Source: JANYHH01 sp965249745
GTDB taxonomy: Bacteria; Deinococcota; Deinococci; Deinococcales; JAAFIG01
Assembly: GCA_965249745.1 (NCBI GenBank)
Contig: OZ252252.1
Coordinates: 3,720,001-3,784,000 of the forward strand
Direction of reading: 5' to 3'
Length of the DNA stretch: 64,000 nucleotides
Both the position numbers and the translations under genes were made by a program. This document shows, in pieces, positions 43,860-52,599 of the stretch; the first letter of the stretch is position 1; the number at the start of each line of letters is the position of its first letter. The notes below the pieces were generated by a model. It was not told the DNA's origin. It did no database searches and was given only the letters and a program-made list of their open reading frames with translations.

Positions 43860-45101
43860 ATGAGCAGGCGTCAGGAATCTCGAGGTTTGACGATCCCTAT
43901 CACTGCGCTGGTGCTCTGCGGAGCTGTCCTCACCGCTGGAGCGCTTTCACCGAATAGCACGCTCGTCAATAACGATCCGAACGCCGATGCCCGCAAGCCC
44001 GTCGTCGCCCTCGAGAAGAGCGGCAACCCAGTCATCGCTTGGCTCGAGACGGCATCCGGCACGCCTCGCGCCTTCGTCAAACGCTGGAATGGGAAGGAGT
44101 GGGTCAAGTTGGGGGGCGCACTGAATCGCAACCCCGCGTATCACACCTTCGCTGCACTGATCAAACTCGACGCCAAAGATCGTCCCGTGGTCGCTTGGAC
44201 GGAACGAAACGTCTCGAGCGACGGCAAACCCAGCGGCGCGGGCGGGCTGTACGTGACGCGATGGGTCGGCAAAACCTGGCTGCCACTGGGCGATTCGCTG
44301 ATGAAGAACCCATCCTTCGCCCCCGATTTGCCGACGATGACCCTTGATGCAGACGGCAATCCGCTGATCGCTTGGACAGAACTCGCCACAGGCTACGGCG
44401 GCAATGGTGTCTTCGCGGATCGCTGGGATGGCAAGGCGTGGCGATCCGTGGACGCCGGAACGCTGTCGGCGGGCAGCAGCAGCGTCTCGAGCAGCATGGA
44501 TATCAAAGTGACCGCGAAGAACCTTCCACTGCTCGCTTGGAGCAAGCAGGTGTTCGATCCGGTCAAAGGACCACTGGACTTCAACGTCTTCGTCGGCGCT
44601 TGGAGTGGTGAGGCGTGGCAGGCGATTGGCGGGTCGTCGCTGAACATTGATCCCGAACACAACGCTGGATCGCCCAGTTTCGCGCTGGACGCTCAGGATC
44701 GCGTGACCATCGCATGGATGGAGGCGACATCTGGGTTCAATGTCCTCGTCAAACGTTGGGACGGCAAGGCGTGGGTGCGGCTCGGGGAAACCGTCAACGG
44801 CAACACCGGACTCGCCAGTGCACCACAATTGGTTTTGAACGCCAGCGGGAATCCAACCGTGGCGTGGCTCGAGAACGCGGGCAGCATCAAAGTGTTCGTC
44901 AAGCGTTGGGACGGCAAAGCCTGGCAACCAATCGGCACTTCGCTCAACATGAACCCAAACGTGTATGCAGAATCGTTGAGCCTGGCGCTCGATACCAGCG
45001 GGCAGCCAACGGTCGCGTGGAGTGAAGAGGTCACGCGAACCCAGCGCCGCGTCTATGTGAGTCACTGGAACGGCAAAACGTGGAGCGCTCTGAACCCCTA
45101 A
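43860..45101 (+). CDS. Secreted repeat protein, probable beta-propeller (paralogue 1)
   Basis: 413 residues: N-terminal signal anchor (about 12-30), then six to seven repeats of about 55 residues with the signature VKRWDGKAWVRLG and WLE or WTE, each preceded by a Pro/Val-Ala-Trp strand. This regularity suggests a beta-propeller. Exported or surface protein; ligand unknown. A GGTTACAA element lies 15-20 bp before the ATG. A close paralogue lies 1 kb downstream in opposite orientation. Confidence 0.75.
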   Translation: MSRRQESRGLTIPITALVLCGAVLTAGALSPNSTLVNNDPNADARKPVVALEKSGNPVIAWLETASGTPRAFVKRWNGKEWVKLGGALNRNPAYHTFAALIKLDAKDRPVVAWTERNVSSDGKPSGAGGLYVTRWVGKTWLPLGDSLMKNPSFAPDLPTMTLDADGNPLIAWTELATGYGGNGVFADRWDGKAWRSVDAGTLSAGSSSVSSSMDIKVTAKNLPLLAWSKQVFDPVKGPLDFNVFVGAWSGEAWQAIGGSSLNIDPEHNAGSPSFALDAQDRVTIAWMEATSGFNVLVKRWDGKAWVRLGETVNGNTGLASAPQLVLNASGNPTVAWLENAGSIKVFVKRWDGKAWQPIGTSLNMNPNVYAESLSLALDTSGQPTVAWSEEVTRTQRRVYVSHWNGKTWSALNP

Positions 45102-45152
45102 ACTGAAGAGTCAGCGTGTTCGCAAAACCGTCTCGAGATTTGAAAGCACCGC

Positions 45153-46077
45153 ATGGAAAATCTGATCGCCCAGCTCGAGTCCCACCATCTCGCCGGAAGC
45201 CTTTGGCTGCCGCAGGAAACGCCAACGGCAGTCGTCGTGATGATCCCCGGCTCAGGCCCATCAGACCGCGACAACGACGTGTACTTTCCGCCGATCCGCC
45301 AAGGTCTGCTCGAGGCGAGCCTGGCGGTCAGTTCCTTCGACAAGCGCGGCGTGGGTGGCTCGAGCGGTTCGTGGCAGACCGCCGGAATCGTTGAGCAAGC
45401 GCTGGACATCGCTGCGATCATCGCCACGCTTCGGAGCGACGCTCGACTGCGAGATGTTCCCATCGGCGTCTTCGGGCACAGCCAAGGCGCTTGGGTCGCG
45501 CTCGAGGTTGCCGCCCGAGACTCGAGCCTCGCCTTTGTAGTCACGAACTCCGGTCCGGGCGTATCACCCGCCCAGCAGGAGGGATTCGCGGCTCGCTCGG
45601 GCTTGCTGCATGCCCACGCCCACCTCGAGACGGTGAGACGCTGCATGGACGCTTTCGATACGATGTTCTCGATGGTGCACAGCGGACAGTCGTTCAATGC
45701 CTTCAGCGCGTACCGTGGCGACCCAGTGAAGAAACCCCTGTTCGAGTTGCTCGAGCGCCACACGTTTATTCCCACGGACGAAGCGCTCTGGGGCTTCGTC
45801 GCGCTGATCGCCGATTACCAGCCTCGAGCGGCTCGAGATGCCGTTGCTGGCGCTGTTCAGAAGTGCTGATATGGCGGTTCCGGTGCAACACAGCGTTGCC
45901 GTTTACAACGAAGCGTTGATGCACAATCAAAAGGCGACTGTGCAGGTCTTTGAAGGCGCGGGGCATCGGCTGATGCTGGGTGATGACTTCGCACCCGGCT
46001 ACCTAGAAACATTGAAAAATTGGATCGTGGCACGCACCTGTTTGCCTGATGGCAGTGGTTCGAGTGACATGATGTGA
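45153..46077 (+). pseudogene. Alpha/beta hydrolase split by a frameshift
   Basis: The first frame (to 45869) has the oxyanion segment PGSGPSDRDN, FDKRGVGGSSG and the nucleophile elbow GVFGHSQGAW. The second frame (from about 45820 to 46077) supplies the acid and His parts (LERLEMPLLALFRSADMAVP, then FEGAGHRLMLGDDFAP). The shift lies between DYQP and LERLEM, at a place with two CTCGAG sites seven bases apart (45824-45837). An acyl esterase-like hydrolase if intact; a sequencing error cannot be excluded. Confidence 0.75.
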
Positions 46078-46123
46078 ACCTAGCTTAGGTGACGGTGTAT
46101 TCACTTACACCCAATCTTGATCG

Positions 46124-47344
46124 CTACAACCCAATCCACGCTTTCCCGTCCCAGCGCTTGACGTACAGGCGGCGCTGCGTGCGCGTGACCTCCTCGTTCC
46201 ACGCCACGACCGCGTTGCCCTTCGGGTCGAGCGCCAGACTGACGCTTTCCGCGTATGACTTCGGATCAACGTTGAGGAACCCGCCGAGCGGCTGCCACGC
46301 CTTACCGTCCCAGCGCCGAACGAAGACTTTGATGCTCCCCGCGTTCTCGAGCCACGCCACGGTTGGGTTGCCGCTTTGATCGAGCGCAACTTTCGGCGCG
46401 TTCGCCAGCCCTGTGTTCCCATTAACGGTCGCTCCGAGTTGCACCCACGCCTTGGCGTCCCAACGCTTCACATAAACGTTGAAGCCGCTGTCGGCTTCGG
46501 TGAATGCCACTGTCGCGCGATCCTGTGAGTCCAGTACCAGCGACGGCGAACCCGCGTAGCGCTCTGGGTTGACGTTGAGGCTCCCCCCGCCTCGAGTCCA
46601 CGTCGTACCACCCCACGGTCCCACGAAGACGTTGAAGTCCAGCGTGCCCCGGTTCGGGTCGTACAACTGCCGACTCCACGCCAAAATTGGTTCGCCTTGG
46701 CTGGTCACCGCGATGTCCATACTGCGCGCGGCGCTGCTGACATCGCTGCTGAGCGATCCGCGATCCACCTCGAGCCAGCGCGTACCGTTCCAGCGATCCA
46801 CGAAGACGCTGTTGCCATTGAAGTCAGGCGAGAGTTCGTTCCAGCCCAGCACCGGATTGCCCTGCGGATCGAGTTTCATCACCGGTAGATCGCTCGCGCT
46901 CGAAGCATTCTTGCTCGGAGAATCGCCGAGGGTATTCCAAGCTTTGCCGTCCCAACGAGCCGCGTAAATTTTGCCGGGCCCGCTAACCTTGCCGTCGGAG
47001 ACGTTGCTGCGCTCCGTCCACGCGACGACCGGGCGATTCTGCTCGTCCAAATCAAGCGCCACATCAAAGGAGTTGAACTCGAGATTGCGGTTCAACGCCG
47101 CGCCGAGCGTCGTCCAACTCTTGCCACTCCAGCGCTTCACGAAGGCGTGATAGACGCCTTTCACAGTTTCGATGTAGGCAATCACTGGCACGCCGTCCGT
47201 GCCCACGGTCAGCACCTGTTTGCGTGCGTCGGCTCCAGCGTCGGCGTTGACCAGCGTCTGGGAGGCGCTCGAGAGCGCAGCGCAAAACAGCGAGACCGCT
47301 ACGAACCCGACGAAGGAAATCTGCAAACGCAAAAGTTTAGACAT
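46124..47344 (-). CDS. Secreted repeat protein, probable beta-propeller (paralogue 2)
   Basis: 406 residues from ATG 47344 (CAGGAG upstream). Signal peptide (about 1-28, ending SSAS), then the same repeats as paralogue 1, such as FVKRWSGKSWTTLG and VRRWDGKAWQPLG, with long identical stretches including NPTVAWLENAGSIKVFVRRW against the other copy. The pair lies tail to tail around the broken hydrolase and must have arisen by an inverted duplication. Its upstream region shares an element with the gene at 50745-51242. Confidence 0.78.
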   Translation of the reverse strand: MSKLLRLQISFVGFVAVSLFCAALSSASQTLVNADAGADARKQVLTVGTDGVPVIAYIETVKGVYHAFVKRWSGKSWTTLGAALNRNLEFNSFDVALDLDEQNRPVVAWTERSNVSDGKVSGPGKIYAARWDGKAWNTLGDSPSKNASSASDLPVMKLDPQGNPVLGWNELSPDFNGNSVFVDRWNGTRWLEVDRGSLSSDVSSAARSMDIAVTSQGEPILAWSRQLYDPNRGTLDFNVFVGPWGGTTWTRGGGSLNVNPERYAGSPSLVLDSQDRATVAFTEADSGFNVYVKRWDAKAWVQLGATVNGNTGLANAPKVALDQSGNPTVAWLENAGSIKVFVRRWDGKAWQPLGGFLNVDPKSYAESVSLALDPKGNAVVAWNEEVTRTQRRLYVKRWDGKAWIGL

Positions 47345-47361
47345 GAATACTCCTGGAACAC

Positions 47362-47398
47362 ATTGTAACCGTTTTAAAGCTAAAAATAGAATATACAT
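47362..47398 (-). promoter_or_regulatory. Shared promoter-like module, copy A
   Basis: Top strand begins ATTGTAACCGTTTT and ends with AATAGAATAT. Read leftward it gives ATATTCTAT, then about 20 bases, then GGTTACAAT. The same arrangement recurs at 51266-51302 before another leftward gene. TACAAT is the likely -10. Confidence 0.55.
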
Positions 47399-47469
47399 TT
47401 CAAGCGAAACTGGCTATGGCATCGAAGCACCGCGTTCCTCGAGCGTGACGAGTTAGGGAAACTCGATTT

Positions 47470-47928
47470 TTATGCCTCGGTCAGCTCGTCGGTGGCTTGT
47501 CGTCCAGCTTCGGTCACGCGACGCAGAAACCCCGCCAACAGCTCGAGTTCATCTTCTGTGTAATCCGCGCAAATCGCACCAATCCGAGCGTTCATGCCGG
47601 TGTAAAGACCCAGCACCGCCGCCCCTCGTTCGCCGAGTACACGCACCGTGATGGCGCGTCGGTCGGAAGCGTCGCGGTCGCGCACAATCCAGCCGTCTCG
47701 CTCGAGGCGATCCAAGATGCCTGTCAGCGTTGCGGGGTGCAGGTTGGCATGTCGAGCGAGGGTACTGGGTTTGATCGGACCGAAACGCGCGATCAAGTCG
47801 AGGCAGTCCAGTTCGATTCCCTTTAGCTCGAGCCGCGTTCCAACGCGTTGGTTGAGCGAGGCGAGTTGATTTCTCAGATCGCGCAGTCCGTCCCTGATTG
47901 CAGATTCTCTTCGTTTCGGTTGACTCAT
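47470..47928 (-). CDS. MarR-family transcriptional regulator
   Basis: 152 residues. The winged helix is LDLIARFGPIKPSTLARHA, the recognition helix HPATLTGILDRLERDGWI, and the wing RDRDASDRRAITVRV, which is the classical MarR order. It is divergent from an NmrA-like gene across a 110-bp AT-rich gap holding CATATAATATG (47957-47967), a plausible operator over TATAAT. Confidence 0.9.
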   Translation of the reverse strand: MSQPKRRESAIRDGLRDLRNQLASLNQRVGTRLELKGIELDCLDLIARFGPIKPSTLARHANLHPATLTGILDRLERDGWIVRDRDASDRRAITVRVLGERGAAVLGLYTGMNARIGAICADYTEDELELLAGFLRRVTEAGRQATDELTEA

Positions 47929-48038
47929 TTGCGCCTCATCCTATTAGTTTGATAATCATATAATATGAAATTCGTAATATATGTTTTTCCGATTAACAAT
48001 AGCAGATTGGATGAAACAGTTTGAAGAAAGGCGTCCGC

Positions 48039-48893
48039 ATGATCGTAGTAACGGGAGCGACAGGAAACGTTGGTCGAGAGCTGGTGCGATTGCTGGGCGA
48101 TAAAGGCGAGCCAGTCAGAGCGGTCACCCGTCGGACAGAAGCCGCAGGAGGAATGACGAACGCCGTCATCGGTGATCCTTCACAGCCGCACACACTGCTG
48201 CCCGCCCTGAGAGGCGCAACAGCCCTCTACCTCAATCCCGCTGCAATAGGGAACTCCTGTGCAGAACTACTCGCGCTAGCAGCGGCAGCGGCACATGGGG
48301 TTCAGCGCGTGGTGTTGCAGTCCGCCCTGAGTGTGGAGTACAAGCTCGGTGCGCCCCAGTTCGCCGAACAGTTCCGGCGCATTGAGGAATGCGTTCAAAC
48401 CTCGGGTTTGCCTTGGGTCATCCTGCGTTGCGCGTCGTTCAACGTCAACAACCTACGGGTTTGGGGACCGCAAATCCGCTCGAGCGACGTGGTGCGCGGT
48501 GCGTACGGTCAAGCAGCGACCAGTTCTATACACGAACGGGACATCGCCGAAATGGGTGTTCGCGCACTCACAAACTCAGACACCGACACAGGCATTTACA
48601 CAATCACTGGTCCGCAAACCCTGACCGAACGCGAAAAAGTGCGCTTGATCGGCGAGACCATCGGAAGAAACTTGACCTGGCAGGAAACCTCGCCTGAGGC
48701 GATCCAACAAGCGATGCGTGCTCGAGGGTTGCCAGAGAGTGCTGCCGAGCGGATGCTGGCGTTCCTCGCCGACTGCGCTCAACAACCGGAACCGCTGACA
48801 GATACCGTCAACCAAGTGTTGGGTCGCCCTGCCCTGAGCTTCGCGCAGTGGGTCACAGACCACGCCGCGAGCTTTCAAAGTGAAGCGACCTAA
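48039..48893 (+). CDS. NmrA-like NAD(P)-binding protein
   Basis: 284 residues from ATG 48039. VVTGATGNVGRELVRLLG is the nucleotide-binding loop; VLQSALSV and WVILRCASFNVN are typical of NmrA/quinone oxidoreductase 2 (YtfG)-like atypical SDRs. Probably redox sensor or quinone reductase. Divergent from the MarR gene, which likely controls it and the two genes that follow. Confidence 0.85.
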   Translation: MIVVTGATGNVGRELVRLLGDKGEPVRAVTRRTEAAGGMTNAVIGDPSQPHTLLPALRGATALYLNPAAIGNSCAELLALAAAAAHGVQRVVLQSALSVEYKLGAPQFAEQFRRIEECVQTSGLPWVILRCASFNVNNLRVWGPQIRSSDVVRGAYGQAATSSIHERDIAEMGVRALTNSDTDTGIYTITGPQTLTEREKVRLIGETIGRNLTWQETSPEAIQQAMRARGLPESAAERMLAFLADCAQQPEPLTDTVNQVLGRPALSFAQWVTDHAASFQSEAT

Positions 48894-48951
48894 AGCCAGC
48901 CTAAATGTTGAGCAGAAGCGCAACTGAAAAGTCACTTCTATTGGAGGAACG

Positions 48952-49617
48952 ATGAAACTCGTCATCTTTGGTGCGACCGGCGGGATCGGTCGGCAGGTTC
49001 TCGAGCAAGCTATAGCCGCCGGTCACGATGTCACGGCGGTGGTCAGAGACCCGAAGAAGCTTTCGACTCCGGTACGCAGCGTGACGATGGATATGGCAAC
49101 CGCAAACTCAATCGTTCTCAAGGTGATTCTTGAAGGAGCGGACGCGGTACTCTCAGGGCTTGGTCCTCGCTCGGCGGCTGAGGCTGGCGTCGCCACCCGT
49201 GGCACGCAATCTATCATTCAAGCGATGAACGAAAACGGTGTGCGCCGTATCGTCGTGGTCAGTGCCGCACCGGTTGCAACAGTCCCATCCCCAGGTCGCC
49301 CACGGCCACCCCAGTTCGATCCCGGCGACGCATTTGTTATGCGATACATTCTGGGTCCGATCATCAAAACCGTCCTACGCAAGCACTACGCGGACCTTGC
49401 GATCATGGAAGATAAACTCCGCGAAAGCAATCTCGACTGGACAATCGTGCGCCCACCACAACTCAACGACGCAGCTCTGACCAAGGTTTACCGAACGGCT
49501 CTCGGGCAAAACCTCCCGCGCGGCATGCTCATTTCGCGGGCGGACGTAGCCCACCTCATGCTCAACGCTCTCGAGCAACCCGAGACGATCCGGCAAACCG
49601 TTGGCATTGCCTACTGA
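48952..49617 (+). CDS. NAD(P)H-binding atypical SDR
   Basis: 221 residues from ATG 48952, with TTGGAGGAACG upstream. LVIFGATGGIGRQVLEQAIA at the N-terminus, RRIVVVSAAPV and WTIVRPPQLND near the C-terminus fit the YwnB/BVR-B-like group of small NAD(P)H-binding oxidoreductases. Same strand as the NmrA-like gene, 58 bp after it. Confidence 0.85.
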   Translation: MKLVIFGATGGIGRQVLEQAIAAGHDVTAVVRDPKKLSTPVRSVTMDMATANSIVLKVILEGADAVLSGLGPRSAAEAGVATRGTQSIIQAMNENGVRRIVVVSAAPVATVPSPGRPRPPQFDPGDAFVMRYILGPIIKTVLRKHYADLAIMEDKLRESNLDWTIVRPPQLNDAALTKVYRTALGQNLPRGMLISRADVAHLMLNALEQPETIRQTVGIAY

Positions 49618-49727
49618 ATCGCACCGAAGAAAGACTGCGCTCCAATTTTTCGGAATTTAGGCTGCGAAGCCACACTGCGCGAACCAGCTAAGCCAGAAAC
49701 CGCACCGAAGCGGCTGGAGGGAAAACA

Positions 49728-50078
49728 GTGGATGAACTTCGACTGATCTTGCGGTACGTACATTTCATCGGTTGGGCGGCTCTCATCGGCGGGGCGCTAA
49801 CTCAACTTCCTGTGCCGCGCCGAGCCTCGAGCGTCGTCGTGAACGGAACCAGGATCGCGTTCCTCTCAGGAGTGCTACTCGTTGCTGTGAAGTTCGCCAT
49901 CGCTGCCCAGCAGGGCGGCGCGGTCAACACACCGAAATTCGTCTTGAAAACGTTGCTGACCGTTCCGGTGTTCGCAATTCTTGAGGCGAACAGACAGCGC
50001 GATTTATCTCGAGGTGCAATTTGGGGTATCCTCGGGGTGAGCGCACTCGCGATGGCCGTCGCTGTCTTTTGGGTGTGA
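49728..50078 (+). CDS. Small four-helix membrane protein (paralogue B)
   Basis: 116 residues from GTG 49728. Nearly the same start (LRLILRYVHFIGWAALIGGA) and end (ALAMAVAVFWV) as the protein at 31368-31721, with a moderately diverged middle. In both places it sits next to redox or isomerase-type genes. Family unknown to me. The 135 bp after it show no gene. Confidence 0.8.
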   Translation: MDELRLILRYVHFIGWAALIGGALTQLPVPRRASSVVVNGTRIAFLSGVLLVAVKFAIAAQQGGAVNTPKFVLKTLLTVPVFAILEANRQRDLSRGAIWGILGVSALAMAVAVFWV

Positions 50079-50214
50079 GACAGGTTCGTGTGAGCGTTGT
50101 ATATTCGCTCGACCTCGAGCCGCGCTAAGAGTCACAGCATTGCAACGAGGATGTGCTGGCTAAGCTCGAAGGTCTATGCTGCTGGTTTTAGAACACCAGT
50201 CGCGCTGGCGCGGT

Positions 50215-50667
50215 CTAATCCGTAAGCGGAGGAGCTGCCGCCTCCTGAACGCCGCTCTGCGCGAGATGCGCGAGCGCCTTTAAGAGCGTCGGTGTGTCCT
50301 CACGCACGCGATCCTCAACCACGCGCCCCCAGCGCAGACGCAGCCATTGCTCGCCCTCATTTCGATACGGGACGCCACCGGGGAGCATGTCGTGGACCCG
50401 AAATCGTGTGCGAACGCGCGTATTCCAAGGCGGTCCGATCACCACAATGTCGAGCGGCTCGAAACGCAATCCTGGAAAGAGGCGTCGGACGCGTTCAAAC
50501 CAGCGCCGTGCGCCGTCAACCCCGCGCCGCTCGCCACCCATCGCGTGTTCACCCTCGAATGAAAACAGGACATCGTTTGCAAATCCGCGCAGCAACGACT
50601 CGTGATCTCCACGGCTGAGCGCGGCGAACCCTCGGCGTACTTCGGCGCGAACAATGGGGTAATACAT
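50215..50667 (-). CDS. NTF2-like (SnoaL-type) protein
   Basis: 150 residues. The opening helix RRGFAALSRGDHESLLRGFA, DVLFSFEGEHAMGG and the strand-rich end (NEGEQWLRLRWGRVVEDRV) match the cone-shaped NTF2/SnoaL fold. GAGGAGG lies 7 nt before the ATG. Could be a small isomerase or ligand carrier; not resolved. Confidence 0.8.
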   Translation of the reverse strand: MYYPIVRAEVRRGFAALSRGDHESLLRGFANDVLFSFEGEHAMGGERRGVDGARRWFERVRRLFPGLRFEPLDIVVIGPPWNTRVRTRFRVHDMLPGGVPYRNEGEQWLRLRWGRVVEDRVREDTPTLLKALAHLAQSGVQEAAAPPLTD

Positions 50668-50744
50668 CTGTGCCTCCTCGCTGGCTTGCGGCGACAGCTT
50701 TACGAACGGTACAAGGTTGCGGATCGGGACCGCTTACCGAAAGG

Positions 50745-51242
50745 CTATGGCGCTGAAAAGAGCGTCATATGCTCTTCATCTACGTATTCGTGCTTGATGG
50801 CCGCCCGTTCAAGCCCGAACACCTCGAAGCCCAGTGAACGATACAGTGCCTGCGCCGCCACCTGGGTGGTCGCCACACTCAGCGAAACGCGCTCCACACC
50901 TGCGATATCGCGTACACGCGCCAAGAGTTCGTTCAGCAGCGCCCGTCCTATACCGCGCCCTCGAGAATCCCCAGCTACATAAACGCCTACAATCCAGCCG
51001 TTGTGACGGGTTTTGAGGTGGGGCGCGCGAATAAAGGTGGCGATCCCAACAAGTTTGCTTTCCTTAAAAGCCCCGAGCGTGACTGTGTTTTGTGAGGTCA
51101 AGCGCACTGCAACGGTTTCGAGCGAGTCGTGACGTTCCTCTTCCACCGAAAGCGCGAAGGCTTTCGGTGCTTCTTTTAACCCTTCGAGTCTCAAGGCGAA
51201 GTACGCCGCCGCATCGTCTGACATGAGCTGCCGAATCCCCAT
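50745..51242 (-). CDS. GNAT-family acetyltransferase
   Basis: 165 residues with the complete GNAT layout: an N-terminal IRQLMSDDAAAYFALR, acetyl-CoA motif GVYVAGDSRGRGIGRALLNE, and the end AAQALYRSLGFEVFGLERAA. It resembles RimJ/RimL and phosphinothricin-type enzymes; the target is unknown. The upstream element at 51266-51302 is shared with the repeat protein gene at 46124-47344. Confidence 0.88.
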   Translation of the reverse strand: MGIRQLMSDDAAAYFALRLEGLKEAPKAFALSVEEERHDSLETVAVRLTSQNTVTLGAFKESKLVGIATFIRAPHLKTRHNGWIVGVYVAGDSRGRGIGRALLNELLARVRDIAGVERVSLSVATTQVAAQALYRSLGFEVFGLERAAIKHEYVDEEHMTLFSAP

Positions 51243-51265
51243 AAATCACTCATCTCCTCGAGGGT

Positions 51266-51302
51266 ATTGTAACCGTTTTTGCCAAAGAAATAGAATATGA
51301 AT
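51266..51302 (-). promoter_or_regulatory. Shared promoter-like module, copy B
   Basis: The first 14 top-strand bases (ATTGTAACCGTTTT) are identical to copy A at 47362, as is the AAATAGAATAT block. TACAAT (minus strand 51266-51271) is the likely -10 for the GNAT gene. Confidence 0.55.
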
Positions 51303-51353
51303 TGTGAGCGGAGAGCCTCAAACTACAGATGCCTGAAACTACTCTTCAATGCA

Positions 51354-52040
51354 ATGACCACTTCCATGCATATTCAAAGCTTAACGCTCCGTAGCCGCAA
51401 TCTCGAGGAACAGCGGACGCTATGGGTAGATGAACTTGGGTTCGCGCCGCTCGAGTCAAACGCGCAGCGGCTCCGCCTGCGGATCGGTGATGCTACGCTG
51501 AACTTTGAACGCGACCCGAGCTTTTTAGGAACGTACCATTACGCATTGCGAATTCCCGAACATCAGTTTGCCGAAGCCCGCGAGTGGCTCCGCGCACGCG
51601 TTCCCTTACTGACCGACTCAGCCGGACGCGATTCGTTTCACTTCGAGGCGTGGAACGCTCACGGCGTTTACTTTGCGGACGCAGATGGCAACATTGCTGA
51701 ACTGATCGCTCGTCACGCCCTCCAAGACACCAGCCTCGAGCCTTTTGATGCACGAAGTGTGTGCAGCATCGCCGAAATCGGCTGTGTTGCCCTAGATGTC
51801 CCAGAGAGCGTGAAATACCTCGAGCGAGCGTACGGGTTGCGCCCTCATTTGAACCAGACGCACCCGGAGTTCACGGCGCTCGGGGATGCGAGCGGTTTGT
51901 TGATCGTGGTGCGGGCGGGCAGACCGTGGTTACCGACGGGTGCGCCAGCAGTGACCGCGCCTTTTACAGCGGAACTGCTGACCGAGCGAGGCGTTCAGCG
52001 ACTGACCTTCGAGCTAGGGCGTATCGCTGATCCTGATTGA
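51354..52040 (+). CDS. Two-domain VOC-family protein
   Basis: 228 residues from ATG 51354 (51297 and 51366 possible). IQSLTLRSRNLEEQRTLWVD starts a VOC domain. HGVYFADADGNIAELIARH gives the metal-ligand end of the first module, followed by a second module (IAEIGCVALDVPESVKYLER) that is shorter. Similar to CppA/glyoxalase-like proteins of unknown substrate. Confidence 0.75.
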   Translation: MTTSMHIQSLTLRSRNLEEQRTLWVDELGFAPLESNAQRLRLRIGDATLNFERDPSFLGTYHYALRIPEHQFAEAREWLRARVPLLTDSAGRDSFHFEAWNAHGVYFADADGNIAELIARHALQDTSLEPFDARSVCSIAEIGCVALDVPESVKYLERAYGLRPHLNQTHPEFTALGDASGLLIVVRAGRPWLPTGAPAVTAPFTAELLTERGVQRLTFELGRIADPD

Positions 52041-52127
52041 ACGACGCAATCCCATCAATTGAAGCGGACGCCCTAAATCAGCACATCAACTCTTCCGAGG
52101 CTGTGGGTCTCGAGCGACCTCAGCGAT

Positions 52128-52481
52128 TCATGTCTTGAGATGCGTGACGACGTTGATGATCGTGCCGTCGGGGTCTCGAGCAAAGAATCGCCGCACTCCC
52201 CACGGCTCGTCTCGGAGTGGGTAGACAACTTCGTAGCCTTGCTGGAGAAGCTCCGCGTGAGTGGCGTCGGCGTCATCCACTTCGATGCTGACGACTGGGT
52301 GATAGCCGGAAGGGTCTTGGGTGATGACACTCAACTGAGCGTGAGGATGCGTTAGAGAAGCGAAAGTCACGATCCAACCGAGATCCATGACGATTTCATA
52401 CCCCAGGGTCTCGTGGTAAAAGCGTCGGCTCTTTTCGAGGTCAGAACTTTTGAGGTTTGGAACTGTTCGCAAGATGGACAT
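52128..52481 (-). CDS. VOC-family protein
   Basis: 117 residues from ATG 52481. VPNLKSSDLEKSRRFYHETL, then VVSIEVDDADATHAELL and RRFFARDPDGTIINVV follow the VOC pattern with the C-terminal metal-ligand region. TACAAT (52487-52492 on this strand) lies 5 nt before the ATG, indicating a leaderless transcript and excluding the 17-residue upstream extension. Confidence 0.88.
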   Translation of the reverse strand: MSILRTVPNLKSSDLEKSRRFYHETLGYEIVMDLGWIVTFASLTHPHAQLSVITQDPSGYHPVVSIEVDDADATHAELLQQGYEVVYPLRDEPWGVRRFFARDPDGTIINVVTHLKT

Positions 52482-52546
52482 ATACGATTGTACGTTGATG
52501 ATGCGATGGATTCGAGTGGTCTTCACCTTCAATCACTCGAGATCGT

Positions 52547-52586
52547 AAAAAAGGAGCCGCAACGATTGGTTGCGGCTCCTTTTTTT
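52547..52586. terminator. Strong bidirectional terminator
   Basis: A 17-bp stem (52547-52563 and 52569-52585, loop GATTG), A-run on one side and T-run on the other. It terminates the leftward phospholipase-like gene. Confidence 0.92.
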
Positions 52587-52599
52587 AGGGTGGTTATGT

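Noticed and set aside
43947..45065. 372-codon open frame antisense to the first repeat protein
   Set aside because: The repeats are periodic in the + frame with a signal peptide; the antisense frame only mirrors that periodicity.
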